Below are positions 29,747 through 42,600 of a DNA stretch of 64,000 nucleotides, in pieces. The stretch is from assembly GCA_964019425.1 (NCBI GenBank), contig OZ025780.1, forward strand, positions 1,382,001 through 1,446,000. Reading direction: 5' to 3'. The stretch's first letter is position 1. Each line of letters opens with the position of its first letter. The DNA comes from Flectonema sp. DT1601 (lineage: Eukaryota; Euglenozoa; Diplonemea; Diplonemida; Diplonemidae). A program made the translations under genes and the position numbers. The notes under the pieces were generated by a model. It was not told the DNA's origin, ran no database searches, and worked only from the letters and a program-made list of their open reading frames with translations.

Positions 29747-31745
29747 TAATACATTGCCCTGACATAAGCAACTACCCAAGTACTCCGAGTCTTAAATAAA
29801 GGACATTGAACAAATTATGGTTTGGTTTTCTGGGACAATATTTTTAAAAAAAAAAATAATTAAAAAAAAAAAAATGTCAAGATTAGCAGGAATTCACAAA
29901 ATAACTATTTAGTTAGAATGTGAGTTTTTTTCTGAATACAAAAATATAAATAAAAAAAAAAAGAAATTTTTAAAAAAAAAAAAAAAAAAAAATTATTCTG
30001 CTACTTCATAACACCGAAATACGTTGTTAATCTTCTACCAAGTATCCCTCAGGCCTTCATCAATAAGGTAAGGGGACTTCTTTCCAGTACTTCGATACTC
30101 TAACTAACTAACTAACTGACTAAGTGACAAAACAAAAAAAAATAAAAAATATAAAAAAACGAGGGAGAGGAAATAATTACAATTGAACCTTGAAGATTGA
30201 CTCATTTTAACGACAATGACAACAATTTCGAAGCAATGAGAGGACACTATACTAATATACCTCAGCACAGCTAGCATATGATGCTAAGTCAACATAACGG
30301 TATCGGAAATATAAAAAAGATTGAGAAAAAAAGACTAATTTTTTTCTTTGCTTTAGTAAAGTGTTGATGGGGGGTTGTTCAACTTACGTAATAAAAGCGA
30401 ATTATGAAAGTCTTTAAACCAAATGTACTATTTCCGTACTAAAAAAAGACCCCCCAGACTACATCAAAGAAGAGGTAAGAAGAAAAACATAGCACATACA
30501 AGAAATGAATTCGGTACCCGAAAACATTTAATCTTCCATTGCTGAAATATGAGGAGAGAAAGAGTGGGTGTGAGAGAGTGAGAGAGAGAGATGAAGAATC
30601 ATTGCGTTGTATTCACATCCTCTCTAATCTCGTAAGAATTGATTTCGGCAAAAAGAAAATCGTACTGAGAAATGTTTTTTTCCTCAAAAAAAAAGAAGAA
30701 AAATAGAAATTGCGTAGAATTGTTCTGTTTGTTGTTGTTTTTTTTTCCCCATGAAAAGATAAAATAGATTTTAGGGATAAAACAGAAACCCACCACAATA
30801 CATCATAATGATGCCACGAAGCAGCAATGTAAATAGACCCGAATATTTTCCCTCCCTTTTTTTTTTGAATTTGCAGTTTACCTTGGTAGGCATGGCTCTA
30901 CTTCGGGATTTGCATATTATGCCTTCTTGCTAGATTTTGATTTGATGTTATTTTTAAGAGAATTATAAATTCCAATAAGTATAAAAAATAAAATAAAAAC
31001 AAAAAAAAGAATAAACACGGTTGTGGCTCCCCCTGGACTCTTTGAAATTGAATATATATGCGTTTAAAAGAGCTCATAACTATTTTTTTTTCTTTTTTTT
31101 TTTGAACCAAACTAACCCCCGTTGTAGTTTATCAATCCCCAAAAAAGAGAATTAATTACATGCGTTGAATGAATAAGAAAATATTAAAATAAAAAGAGGG
31201 GGAAAAAAAGCAGCTTATATATTCCACCGAAATATCTCACATCGGGTGCGACAAGCACCAATAATGTCTAAAAGCATAACCAATTACCCCATTGTGTATT
31301 ATTTACGGAACAGTTGCCTTTCTTTCTAACTTCCTAAGGAAAAAATAATCATTTTTCTTTACTTTTTTTTTTACTCACACTATTGTTTCGTTTTGTGCAT
31401 ACCGATGTCACAATTCTCTTTCAACAGCGGGTTTGTGGGTACGCACAGGGCCGGCCACTTAAATCTCAAGCATTAATTTTACGTAAGGGAGATCCTTTTC
31501 TAAAATAATCCATCCCCTTCGAATGGTGTTAATGTTTGAGAACGAAAAAAAATAAAAATAATTAAAAATACTAAAAAAAAATAAAATAATAATAATAATA
31601 ATAATGCTTTCGTCCCATAAAGGGATTACTTCAAAGCAGAAGAAGGGAAGAAAATGTGTGTAGTCGCTGTGGTAAGAGACCACAATTTAGATAAAGTAAA
31701 AAAAAAAATAAAAAACACCCTTTTTTAGAAAAAAAAGAAGAGTTG

Positions 31746-32018
31746 TTAATTATCAAGAAACGCTCCAGGGAGAGGTACAAGCTCTGATTTAGAGATCCTG
31801 ACCCTCGTGTAAATAGACGGTGTGGGTGATGGTGGCTGACACAACGCATCATCAGTGTCCTCTGACGTCGAACTGAAGTCCACATCAAAAGAAACTCTCT
31901 TACGACCTCTTACCTTAAAACGTGAAATACCTCTACTCTTCTTCAAGATACCTCTAATACATAATGCACCAGACAGCTTTAGACCAGAGGGTAAGCTACG
32001 TGAACCCCCGCTACCCAT
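31746..32018 (-). CDS. Small protein with N-myristoylation and PP1-docking motifs
   Basis: Single exon, 90 residues, not recognised as a known family. MGSGGS at the N-terminus fits an N-myristoylation signal. GILKKSRG followed by RKRVSFDVDF contains an RVxF-type protein phosphatase 1 docking motif (KRVSF), followed by an acidic serine-rich stretch typical of PP1 regulators. A membrane-attached PP1 regulator is inference from motifs alone. The acceptor is polypyrimidine plus CACCAG (AG at 32031-32032), giving a 12-nt leader. Upstream (32076-32125) a second acceptor precedes an AUG-started 16-codon frame that may be a 5' UTR ORF. Confidence 0.55.
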   Translation of the reverse strand: MGSGGSRSLPSGLKLSGALCIRGILKKSRGISRFKVRGRKRVSFDVDFSSTSEDTDDALCQPPSPTPSIYTRVRISKSELVPLPGAFLDN

Positions 32019-32032
32019 TTTATCTATAATCT

Positions 32033-33453
32033 GGTGGGTATGAAGAAGTAATTATTATTAGTTGACAGACTGGTACTATTTAGTTAACGCCCACGTGTAG
32101 TGAAGATACCCACCGGTATCCATCATGCCGGAGGAGACTGCAAAAAAAAAATAATATAGTTTTAGGTTTTGAATAACAAAAAACAACAACACACAAAAAA
32201 ATAATAAAAAAAAAGTTGAAAAACACCAAGAAACGCTCTGTGTTTTGCCTACTCGTATAATAACAAGGTTAACCCACGGAGGTCCTCGCATTTGGTGTGT
32301 TGTGTTTTTTTTTTTTTTTTTTTTTTTTTTCCCTTTCTCTATCAACAAATGATCAACACAAATAACAATAATTTTTAAAAAAAAAAATATATCAGTCATT
32401 CCTTTTTTTTGCGAACAAATTCTGGACAATGAAAAATTTTTTCAAAAAAAAATGGTAAAAATTTCGATCGAAGCGGCATTTTAATGCGCTGCATCGTTGG
32501 GTTCATTTCTGTCCGAAATCGGGAGGTTGGCATCACATACTTGTCACCTGAATCGAGAAAAGAGATTTTGTGGTCTACTAAATCAGCTCAGCCGTGGACA
32601 AGTACCAAAACTAAAAATTAATCGAAGGGTCTAATTTTACACTGCCGGTCCAGCGGGATCCAGAGAAAAAATAATCGAGCAAAAATATATTAAAGAGTAC
32701 TAAGCATGTGCCGGTGAGGCAGATTGTTACTACCTGTCTTTTTGGACCTACTTTGATACTTAATGATCATTATCACCACCACAGATGCAACATTTTCCTT
32801 ACATAATTGCTACTAGGGTTGATTTGTTAGTAAAAAGGTGCATATCTCTTGAGTGCGGGAGAAGGGGGAAAAAATAGTGGAAAAAAAAAATTAGGGGTGT
32901 TTTTTACTCAGATTTTCTCGATCTTTCCATTCCAGGTCTGGGATTAATATTTATCATTGAGTAGTACCAAGGAAATTTTGCAAAGAGACGTTTATCTCTT
33001 TTTAGCAGCACTTACCATGTTTAAAAGGATATCCCTATGCCTAATTTTACAGATCGCACCCTCCCCGATTCCAAAAAATAAAAAATCGAGCAAAAGTAAC
33101 ATATCGTGTAACCTTGCTCAGGCGGTGAGAAAATGGTGTTTTTTGTTCGCAAAAAAAAGGAATGACTGATATATATTTAAAAAAAAAATTGGCAATGTCT
33201 CACAACAATTTATAATCGTTTTTTTTTTTTTTTTTTCCATTCTAGCAATCTACGTGTTGTAAAATAATAAATCATTCTTTGTAGCAATGAGATACAAGAA
33301 CATATTAAGGGGGGAAAGCAGAGCAACTCTATTTCTAAATTCCCCGTACTTTTATAAAGGTTCTGAGAAGGTTTGCTAGCCACAGGCTAGACTACTCTAA
33401 TCAATTTTTAAAAAAAAAAAAAAAAAAAAAAATAAGAATTTTACGAATCTAAG
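32033..33453. other. Intergenic spacer
   Basis: About 1.4 kb with T28 near 32306-32330, A runs and (on the minus strand) an acceptor TTTTTTTTTGCAG at about 32142. No gene was recognised except the small upstream ORF noted with the previous entry. Probably 5' leader region and 3' UTR of the coiled-coil gene. Confidence 0.5.
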
Positions 33454-34534
33454 CTACTGGAAAAGCGACCTCGAAGTACCGTTTCGCTTCCCAGCTGTTG
33501 GTGGTGTCACAATTACTGGTCTGTGGTGTTGGTTTTTAAATAATAAAACGTAATTTATTTTTATTTATATTTTTTTTTTTTTTTAAAATAACTGTCAAAA
33601 CAACAAACCTATCATCATTTCTTATCCCTGGTACTGGTGATCGTACACGAGTAGCCCGAGATGGACTATTCTGCTGAAGTGTGTTAAGGCGACTTGTTAA
33701 TTTTTTCAACTCGCTGTTTACTCCCCGTGTTCTTGATTTTTCATCATGAAGCTGTGAAGCAGCTTCTTTCAGGGCTGATTGCAATTCGTCCTTTGTCGCT
33801 GCTAGTTCTGAGACATCGTGAGCCTGTATTCAGTTATTTTATTTTTATATAGAAATAGAACAATTAATATTAAGAAACATTGATGACAAGTATCATACTC
33901 TCTTCACAAGTTCAGCTTCTCTACCCCACAGTTCTTGTCGGAGGCGATCTTGTTCTTTCCCAGCGCTCTTGAGTTGGGTTGCAAGATGTGTTGATTCAGT
34001 ACTTTTGACTGTAGAAATAGTAGTAATCCCCTGCTTTACTCTCATGGTAGTGAATGCGTCTTCTACTTCTCTTAAACGTGTGAGCTCAGAGTCAGATATC
34101 CGTCCAGCTCTCTCTAACTCAGCAATGCGAGACTCAGCAGTACTGAGAAGGTGAGACATTTTAACGAACTCTTTCCTGTCGTCTTCCAGTTCACTTTTTA
34201 GAACTCGTCCAGAAGAGTCTTTTGACATTCTCTCTGCAGCTTCTTCAGCGAGTTTTGTCATCCTTAAGAGGTCTTCACGAAGTTTTTCACATTCCGTAGA
34301 CAGTTCAGCCTCTCGTTGTGTGTGTCCGTGAGCTTCTACTTCCAATGCGTGAACTTGTTCAGATAGCTTTTCGATAGCTGCAGAGGTTTTTACTTCGCTT
34401 TCATGGAGTCGGGTTGCGAGATCAGACTCCCTCATCTCACTGCTCTCAAGTAGACGCTGGGAATTCTCAAGTGACTGCTCCAGTTGATCAGCGTTTTTTA
34501 AAACATCGCTCATCTCATTTGATACACCAGTCTG

Positions 34535-34589
<55 letters not shown>

Positions 34590-37394
34590 AGTTTTGGGTA
34601 TTGCTAAGAAAAGAGTTTGAATATTGTGGTTGTTGCATACCTTGCTTTTTTGAAGCTCAGAGAGTTGCTGTTCAAGTGATCCGACAGTTGTAATTAAAGT
34701 TGTTTCATTTCCTTCCAGTTGTTTAATCTTTGATAAGGAAGCAGCGTAGTCTCTGGTAAGTGCGATGTTTGCTTGCTTTCCAACATCGTCTTCCTTATCA
34801 GTTGCAGCAGCTTTGTTTTGTAATTCCTCAATGCGATCCAATGCCTCAGTGAACTCCTTCTCGAGGGAATCTTTTTCTTCTGTGATGATATTAAGTTGGT
34901 GAGTCATGTTCTCGTTGTTGCTTTGGTTTTTTAGCTTTGACTCTAAAACAGTTATCTTATCCTCTAGAACACCATTGGCTTCGGTAAGAGCCTTTGTTCC
35001 ATTCGCTAGTGCGTTGCTTGAAATCGTTAATGATGATACCTTTGTTTCGAGTGTCTTATTTGTTGTTATTACTGTAGTTAATTCTTCTTGTGTTTTCTTT
35101 ATTGTGATTTCCGTTTGTTCTTTTAAATTATCTCTTTCAGAATTAATTTGATTCAATTGATTTTTTAATTCATCGATCGTTTCCTTTGCATTCGTGCTAT
35201 CACTTTGGAGTGTCTCGTTTAGTTTACTTACTACTAGTCGGTGATTAGCTATTTGTAACTCTAAGTCATTATTACTTTCAGACAGCTGCTGTGTTTGTTT
35301 ATTGTTGATAATGTCTGCTTCAGCAAGTTGCTCCTTTAAATGGATTACTTGTTTTGATTCACTCGCAACTGATTGTTCAGCTTGCTTGTTAAGTGACGAC
35401 ATTGATTCTTGAAGGGTGTCCCTGTCGGACTCCGCCATTTTTAAATTCTTTAAATAACTTTCCGCATCATTGCGAGCCTCAACAACTTGTGCTTGCAATT
35501 CTGCGACGTTTGATAAAGAAATCAACGCCACAGATTGCTGCTTAACGAGTTTATCTTCGAGATCTGTGATCGTTTCCTTAGCAACTTCCAGTTCTTGCTC
35601 ATCGTTTGAACGTTCCTTTGGGATCGCTTCAGCTGCAATCTTTTCTTCAAGTATTGCTATGGTAGCCAACGACGCATCAGCTTCCCTCTGAAGAGCTTCG
35701 TTACTGGCTGAGAGTTCTGAAGACTCTTCGGATGACTTCGCTAATTTACTATTCAAATCATTAATTGTATTCATTGATGTGGATAACTGTTGTTGAAGAG
35801 ATTCATTGCCCGACTGTAGTGTTGAGGAATGAATCAATTTTTCTTCAAGTAATTTGATATTGTCGAGCGCAGTGCTCAGCTGCTGTTGCGCATCGCTGTT
35901 TGAATGTAGCTGTGAGTCTTGTGCTGATAATTTATCTTCAAGTGACTTGATGGTGTCAAGTGAAGTGCTTAACTGTTGTTGAAGGGAATCGCTGTTTGTT
36001 TTCAGCTCTGAGTCCTGGGCTGATAACTTTTCTTCAAGTGACTTGATATTATCGTGTGCAGTAGTTAATTGATGCTGCAAGGCATCGCTGGCTGACACCT
36101 GCTGTTCAAGTGATTTGATAGCGTCAGTTGAGCTCATCAAATCATTTTGTAGCAGCTGGTTGGTACCTTCAAGTTCAGCAATTCGTGATGATGATTGTAA
36201 TAACAACTCATCAGTATTGCCTTCTCGAGTGGCTTCACGTAGTTCGATAGAGAGGTGCTCGTTTGCTGCTGTCAAAGCGACTGTTTTTTCACCAGAAACT
36301 ACCTTTTCAATCTCTGCAGCAGATAGTTGTTCCTCGAGAATAGATATGCTGCTTTTTAAGTTCAAAACTTGATCGTTGGCCTCTGTCAGTTCCGTAGTCA
36401 GACTGAGTTGTTGTTCCTGAAGGTTGTCAATTTCTTTATTTGCTTCGATTAACTCACCAGCGGTGTTATCGTTTTCCGAAAGCTGAATCTTTTGAAGGAG
36501 CTCATCACGCTCTGTTTTGACGTTAGTAAGAGACTCGAGACGCTTCAGTGCCAGAAAGTACTCATCTTTTGAAACTGAAACAGCAGCAGTTGACTTCGAT
36601 AGCTGTTGCTCTAAGTTGTCGATCGTGTCTTGGGATGCTTTTTCATCTGTTTTTGCCTGTCTGAGCTCTGCCTCACATATTAAAAAGTGAGCTTCACGTT
36701 CACGACAACGAAGTACTTCAGAAATCAGCTGTTCCCTGTCAGCTTCGATTTCGTCAAATACAATTTGATCCTTTTCAATCATAGTTATTACGTGTGTGAT
36801 GTTTGCCTTTAGTTCTTCTAAAGCATCACTCTCTAACCCATTATTGTCAGCAAGTGTTGATAGTATGTCTGATAGTTTTATCGATTGACTGAGTGTTGAA
36901 TCTTTTAACTCTTTTGCAGCAATTTTTCTCGTCAAAACATCTGCTGAAGTACCCGACAGCGAATCTGATAAATTTTGTTGTGGTGGAGACACTGATACTG
37001 GCGGTGCTACTGCTACTGGTACTGCTACTGGTTGCTCTACCGTAACAGGTTTTTGTTCTCTACATAGTACATATAACCTGATAACGACTATAAGACAAAT
37101 AAAACCACCAGCGGCATAATACGCAGAAGACATTACACTTCCCATGGCGGAGAGTATTTTTGGAAACGTCGAATCACTCTGAACTTTGTCAGGTACGTCA
37201 TCGGAAGGTGTTGATGTGAGAAATAACATCGACCCAACAGCCCTCACGAACAATGTTCCGATATCTGGTGGTGGCTCTGAGCAAGTTCCATTCTGAAGTT
37301 GCTCAACTATTTCGTCCTGTGGATCAACCTCTTGAAATGAATAAACGATAATCAGCAGTACAACTGCAACCACCCCAGCAATCCTGACCTCCAT
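33454..37394 (-). CDS. Large coiled-coil membrane protein, 4 exons
   Basis: Exons 37394-34641, 34531-33899, 33823-33609 and 33520-33454 join in frame (introns of 109, 75 and 88 nt) to give about 1222 residues ending RSLFQ. Residues 6-20 and 91-111 are hydrophobic. From about residue 150 to 1190 the protein is almost continuous coiled coil, with near-repeats such as SLEEKLSAQDSEL / SLEDKLSAQDSQL. The shape resembles golgins or other tethers, but no family motif is seen. The first intron contains an (AAC)n tract that runs into its acceptor; if read through it would add a false poly-Asn tail. The leader is 10 nt (AG at 37405-37406). Confidence 0.85.
34536..34589. repeat. (AAC)n microsatellite inside an intron
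   Basis: About 18 units of GTT on the plus strand, that is AAC on the coding strand. It ends two bases before the intron acceptor ACAG at 34532-34535, so the microsatellite itself supplies the A/C-rich acceptor context. Confidence 0.95.
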
Positions 37395-37577
37395 CTCTTC
37401 AGTCCTGTGTGATGATTAAATATAATAAATAATTATTAGAATAATTAAATTTAAAAAGAAGAAGAAAACAATTCCCTCACCAGTTGCCTCCGTCTTATTA
37501 CCTGTTTGATGAATTATTTAATAACATAAGCAACAAGTTTTGGTAAGAGAAAACAGTAAAGTTAGTTTAAATATATA

Positions 37578-38006
37578 TCAGAAGTGGTTTGGAGGTTGCT
37601 GCTTACCAAAACGACGTCGAATTTGCCTTCCCGCAGCAGTGGAAGAATGGTATACGAAAGCAATGTATGCCATGGAGATGCTAACCACTATTGAGATAGC
37701 AATCACCACACCAGCTGACGGTAAGTCGTCAGGTTGTGGTGCTGGGGGAGCACACAGACTTGGGCTACATCCGATCCCTTGATGTACAACAAATTTACGA
37801 CACCAACTGCCAGCTTCATCAACAGGATGGTCTCTGTCAGCAATTTTACAGTTTCCTTTCTTACTATTTCTTAAACATTCCCAAACTAGTTGTGTGCATT
37901 TACATGTCAAAGCACGGATTCCATCAGCACTCTCAACACACTTCAAATAGTCATCATCTAACCCCTCCCCTCGCTCTAGTTCGAAACACTTACTCGGATC
38001 GCACAT
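37578..38006 (-). CDS. Small cysteine-rich single-pass membrane protein
   Basis: A 142-residue frame. Ten Cys lie in the first 85 residues (C2, C7, C23, C35, C37, C44, C53, C69, C80, C85), then a Pro-rich linker, a transmembrane segment at about 98-118 (VVIAISIVVSISMAYIAFV) and a basic tail. No signal peptide is encoded: an in-frame TGA directly precedes the ATG, and a strong acceptor (TACTAAC branch motif, CTCCCCTCAG, AG at 38021-38022) leaves a 14-nt leader. Topology and function are unknown. The coiled-coil gene starts 183 nt beyond its stop. Confidence 0.6.
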   Translation of the reverse strand: MCDPSKCFELERGEGLDDDYLKCVESADGIRALTCKCTQLVWECLRNSKKGNCKIADRDHPVDEAGSWCRKFVVHQGIGCSPSLCAPPAPQPDDLPSAGVVIAISIVVSISMAYIAFVYHSSTAAGRQIRRRFGKQQPPNHF

Positions 38007-38022
38007 TCAAAATATCATCACT

Positions 38023-38251
38023 GAGGGGAGGTTAGTACACATTTTATTGAGCCTAACAGACATGTGAAATTCTAATATTATGAACCGTTTGGTTGTGTTC
38101 ATCCGGAATCGAACTTAAAGCAATTAGTCAATCCCTGAGAGAGTAGAGGGGAACAAAAAGAAATGTAAAATAAACACGAAGTTTTATGTGCAAACTATAG
38201 CGTTAGTTGGTCGAATCCATTTGCTGCTGATTGTGAAAATTGAAAATACGA

Positions 38252-38282
<31 letters not shown>

Positions 38283-38523
38283 ATAAAAATATAACGCTCT
38301 ACAAAAAAAATATCAAGTGCTTAATTAAGGGGGAGAGAGAGTGTAACTGTGACCTTGAGATGCTGAACCTTATTTTTTACTTTCTTTCTTTCGTTCTTGT
38401 CAGAAGGAAAAAAAAAAAGAGGTAACACCCCTTAGTCTAATAGACCAAAGGACAAGATAGATGAATGTGACTAAAGTGATTTTGATGTACAGAAAATGTG
38501 CAATTTTTTTCCGAAACACAATT
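38023..38523. other. Intergenic spacer
   Basis: About 500 bp with a T28 run near 38251-38278. No gene was recognised; it probably includes the 3' UTR of the dynein light chain gene. Confidence 0.6.
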
Positions 38524-39328
38524 CTATCTCATGAGCTCTAGTTTTCGCTTTTCAGCGTCTTCTCTTTCTTCAGGTTCCACTGGCTCACCATCGAGCTTTG
38601 TAAGACCAGGAAGACGAACTAAAAGTTGTAAACGCCATTCTCTCTTTTCATGAGACTCGACTTTTCCTTCGCTACCAACGGTTTCATACCACAAAGGGTT
38701 GTTAATAAGTAAGATATCAGTCAATTGAGAGTTGTTATTGGATAATTTATCAACCTCGGTCCATTTTCCAATTAAATTGTTTGACATGTACAACACTTGA
38801 AGTGATCTAAGCTTATCTAAACCGCTCAACTTATCGATCATGTTGTATGATATCCAAAGTTCTCGTAGGTTGGGAAGATCCAAGTTTTCTAATTTCTTAA
38901 TTTTATTCCTTCCCAACGATAAGATCTCCAGGTTGGGAAGAGCGTTCAATCCAGGTCCAATCTTTTCAATACAGTTTGTGGACAATCTCAGAACCTGACA
39001 CTTCTTCAGCGTCTGTAATTCTTTATCCATTTTCTGAATCGGAGGTAATTTTCCATTACCACCCGCAAATAGTCTTACGTCTGTCTCTTCACATGCAACA
39101 GGTCTTAGTGGCTCAATGTACTCTGCATTTTTACCTCTTTCAAGATCACGTTCAACCTTCTCTTTTAGCTGTGGTTTGTTTGTTGTATTAATGGTCAGGT
39201 AGTACTTTTAATAATAAAAAAGGGAGGGGAAAAAAAAAAGGGAGGCATACCGAAATCTTGTTTTTTTCCCACTGGACATCTAGCCAATTTTCAATAGCTT
39301 CTTTGACTGATGTTGGTGGAAGTGCCAT
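38524..39328 (-). CDS. DNAL1: Outer-arm dynein light chain 1 (axonemal LRR protein)
   Basis: LC1 binds the motor domain of an outer-arm dynein heavy chain and microtubules in motile flagella. Exons 39328-39251 and 39168-38524 join in phase 0 (82-nt intron, GTATGC...ACCACAG) to give about 240 residues. The N-terminal TSVKEAIENWLD matches the family's TIKEALARWEE. Then KLPPIQKMDKELQ, LRLSTNCIEKI, LEILSLGRNKIKKL, LRELWISYNMIDKL and LQVLYMSNNLI follow the leucine-rich repeats of human DNAL1 closely, ending in LTKLDGEPV. It is longer than the human protein (about 190) because of a charged insert at residues about 27-60 and extra C-terminal sequence. The acceptor (TTCTTTTTCTTCACCACAG, AG at 39342-39343) gives a 13-nt leader. 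The organism is therefore flagellated. Confidence 0.93.
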
Positions 39329-39623
39329 GTTGCTGGGATTACTGTGGTGAAGAAAAAGAAAATTTTTTTTTCGCATGTAAATAGTTGGGATAACTTTTTT
39401 TTTTTTTTTTAAGAGTAAAAACGAAATAGATTATGAAGATTATGTCTGTCTACGTTTTCGGTGGTCATCCCAAAGATGATATTATTTTTTTTTTTTAAAT
39501 TTTTTTTTTTTTTTATAAATGATGCGAAGCGATAGTACAGCTGTCTTTTTTATTACCCTTTTATTTTCCCTTCATTTCTTTATTATCGGCAAGCATGAAA
39601 CAACAACCAGGGTATGCAAAAAC

Positions 39624-42600
39624 TCACAGCTTAGATTGTTTGTGAATGACATCTTCTCGTGTTGTACCGATCAGGGATAAAATTGAGTCTTCCTCTTCGA
39701 GTGTTCTCATAAATTTTGGAACTGGCGGCGGTAATGACTCTCCAGAATGAGTTCTGATTCTATCTAAAAATAGCATCTCATCGTGGTAGACTTCGAATCG
39801 ATAAGCAACTCTAATATCAGGAACATGTGTCTTTAAAACATTATTACACAATGAAGAATCAAACATGTAGTAATCACCTCCCCAATTTCGTTTGATTGAT
39901 GGCGGAAATCCACTTTGACGAGTGCTGTTACGAGCTATTTCACATAAATCAGTTGAAGATAATCGCCACAACTTTCCAGCTACAGAATATTCCTCTACAA
40001 GAGGTTCTTGAGTGTGATGAAAGAACAACGGATCATCAGTTGACAGAGAGACGTTTAATCCTCTTTTAAAGAAATCAAGAAACGGACTTTGTTCCAAATC
40101 CAAAAACAAACTATTATTGGATAACGGACTCAACGCAATAGGAATCTGAGTCAGGTAATACAAATATTGTAAAGGAGGACTCAATCTCAACTGGATACCG
40201 TGAGATATACCGCATGCAGTTAGGTACGACGCTGCTAAGTGTTTCGGGTCACCACACTCACCGCTGTGTGGTCTAAACGACAACAAAGACTGACCTTTTG
40301 AAGCTCTGTATATGTTAAGAGCTTTGATATTCTCACTTATATAAAACATCCAATATGCATATGGTGGGTTCTCTAACTCACACCATTCGTGTGGAGTACG
40401 AGAGTCAAGTGGTGCATCGATGACATCCTCTGAATCAACACAATCAAATCCACTTGTGTGTCTTAAAAAGTGATCCAATTGAGGGTGTTTACCCGGGTTA
40501 GCTGAAGCATCCCATAGAGGACTGAATATGTTGTGAAGAACATCGGCAAAGCAATTAACACTTTTATTCTTTCGAAGAATAAAATATAATCTCGGGATTT
40601 GAATAAGCCAAGTGTTCTTATGACTTCCCATACCATTAGTGCTGTGCCATGCGGCAAGTTTTTCCCACTCGTCGATAGAACGTCCGTAGATTGAAATACG
40701 TGATTCAGAATAGTGATTCTTAGCCATTTGTTTAAAGGTTCTTTTGATGAGTTCAGCAAAGTATCGACCTTCTAAAACATCTGTTGAGAATTCATTTTGT
40801 TTTGAATCAGTTTTTAGAAATATAGTTCTGAGATCAGCCTTCCCTAAAGGGGAATACTTACTATTAAAGTTATCAAATCGTTCAAACACAGAAGAGTCTG
40901 CTTGCACACCAAGACTGGCGACGGATAAGTCTTCAGAAGTCACGTTCATTTTTTTCATTAAATCAGAAAGTGTCACCACTCGTTTATGTCCATTCTTGTC
41001 TGATTGTACAGAGATTACGTCGTCGCCTTGCAATTCGAGTTTTTCTCTGATGAATTGCAATAAATCCGATGCAGTCATTCCAGCAGCCATATGTACGTGA
41101 GTATCAACTTTAACACACTGATAGAAGTCTCTGTGATCTTGAACCTTAACAGCTCTTCCAACGGCATCGAATCCAGTCTCTTCAAGTCTTCTTAGTGAGG
41201 TGTGGATGTCGTATTTGTTGCCCAACATTAGTAAACGCCGTCGACAGAATTCTATGACCTCCGGTCGAGAAATAGTTTTACATACTTGTTCATAGTCTTT
41301 ACAAAAGGTATGATATTTTTGAATTTCCTGCTCAGGCTGTGCGACATTATCACAACCAAACACACCCGTCTTTTTAAACAGCTGTAAAGCTAAGACGGGA
41401 TCTACCTCAGGTAAAGGATCATTTGTGTATTGTTCTTTTACTATTGGGATTGTTCGGTCTTTGAGTGAAACTTGAAATTCTGTTCGACGCTTTCTAATCA
41501 TCAAAAGAGTTCTTAGCTGCTCAGCAGCTGATGATAATTGAGATGTTGGTATCTCTACAGGACCGTTGATATCGAGTCGACCGAGTTGAATGTAAGCTTC
41601 TGTTTCGCGATGACGTTTTTCATACGATGACTCCGCAGCATTTGATAAAGACCTCGCAACGAAACGTTGACATGAAGTTCTTAATAATTCATGTTCTGAT
41701 TGTAATGTCGATTGTCTAAAGAGTTGTCTTGCCTTTGGCAGTCTCTTTCTAATAAAGTTAACTGCTGAAGAAGAATCATCAACAATCCTAAACGAATGAA
41801 CAGCTGTTTCACACATATCCATCTCCGTAAGATGAAGCACATTACTCGCAACAGCGATTTCGAAATCTAACGAAGGAGCAACATACGATGATGATGATAC
41901 TTTTCGGTGTGGTTCTGCTTCCAAAACTACTCTCAACCCAATTGATAATAGTATCTTAATAGGATGATTCGCATACGTTCCCAACACCTCTCTCTCTGCT
42001 TTCGACTCTTTAATTGGACTCGCAGTAATATAAATTCCACTCAAATAGTAAACGTATTGCATGACCGTTACTTTACTTAGAATTATCGAATTTTGAATTT
42101 TACTACAAAGTAAAAACCCTCCGATGAGATGGTCTCTGTTGGTAGTTCGTACTGATAAAGATAACGGTTTCTGATGACCTGATCTATTCCTTAGCTCATT
42201 AATACTTGAAACATTGCACCAAATCGAATACAATAAAACTATATCGGGAACTGATGACGCAATGTCATTCACTGGATGTGAATACGGCAATTCAGGAAGT
42301 TCTGAATTCGCATACGACTCGATAGGTTCATAAATAACTTCTTCTATCCTATTAATGATCGAACCGTAGGTTTTATCACTTAACCAAAATGGCATAAAAA
42401 GTGATAACATATGCTCTCCAACAGACATTGTAGATGATGCTTTGATACATAATGAAAGTGGTTTTTTACTGTGTTGAGGCGACGTGATGATATCCATATC
42501 GTTCTTTGAAATAAAGAATGAATCTTTAACTTTTATGTGAATAATCTCGTGGAGGTCGACGAAGTCACTCGGTGCTGATTTTAACTCAAGCTGTGATATT

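Larger units (their letters stand above)
26114..31745. other. Repeat-rich desert
   Basis: About 5.6 kb without a recognisable host gene. It holds at least three copies of short repeat R2, an R1 fragment, pairs of degenerate repeats (28785-28880 with 29325-29430; 28978-29040 with 53215-53280), long A/T runs, and a few short plus-strand frames that are probably mobile-element remnants. Part of the right end is likely 3' UTR of the 31746-32018 gene. Confidence 0.6.

Noticed and set aside
34515-34640. Poly-asparagine C-terminus of the coiled-coil protein
   Set aside because: It is the read-through of an intron: GTATGC donor, (AAC)n, ACACAG acceptor, with the coiled coil continuing in phase after splicing.
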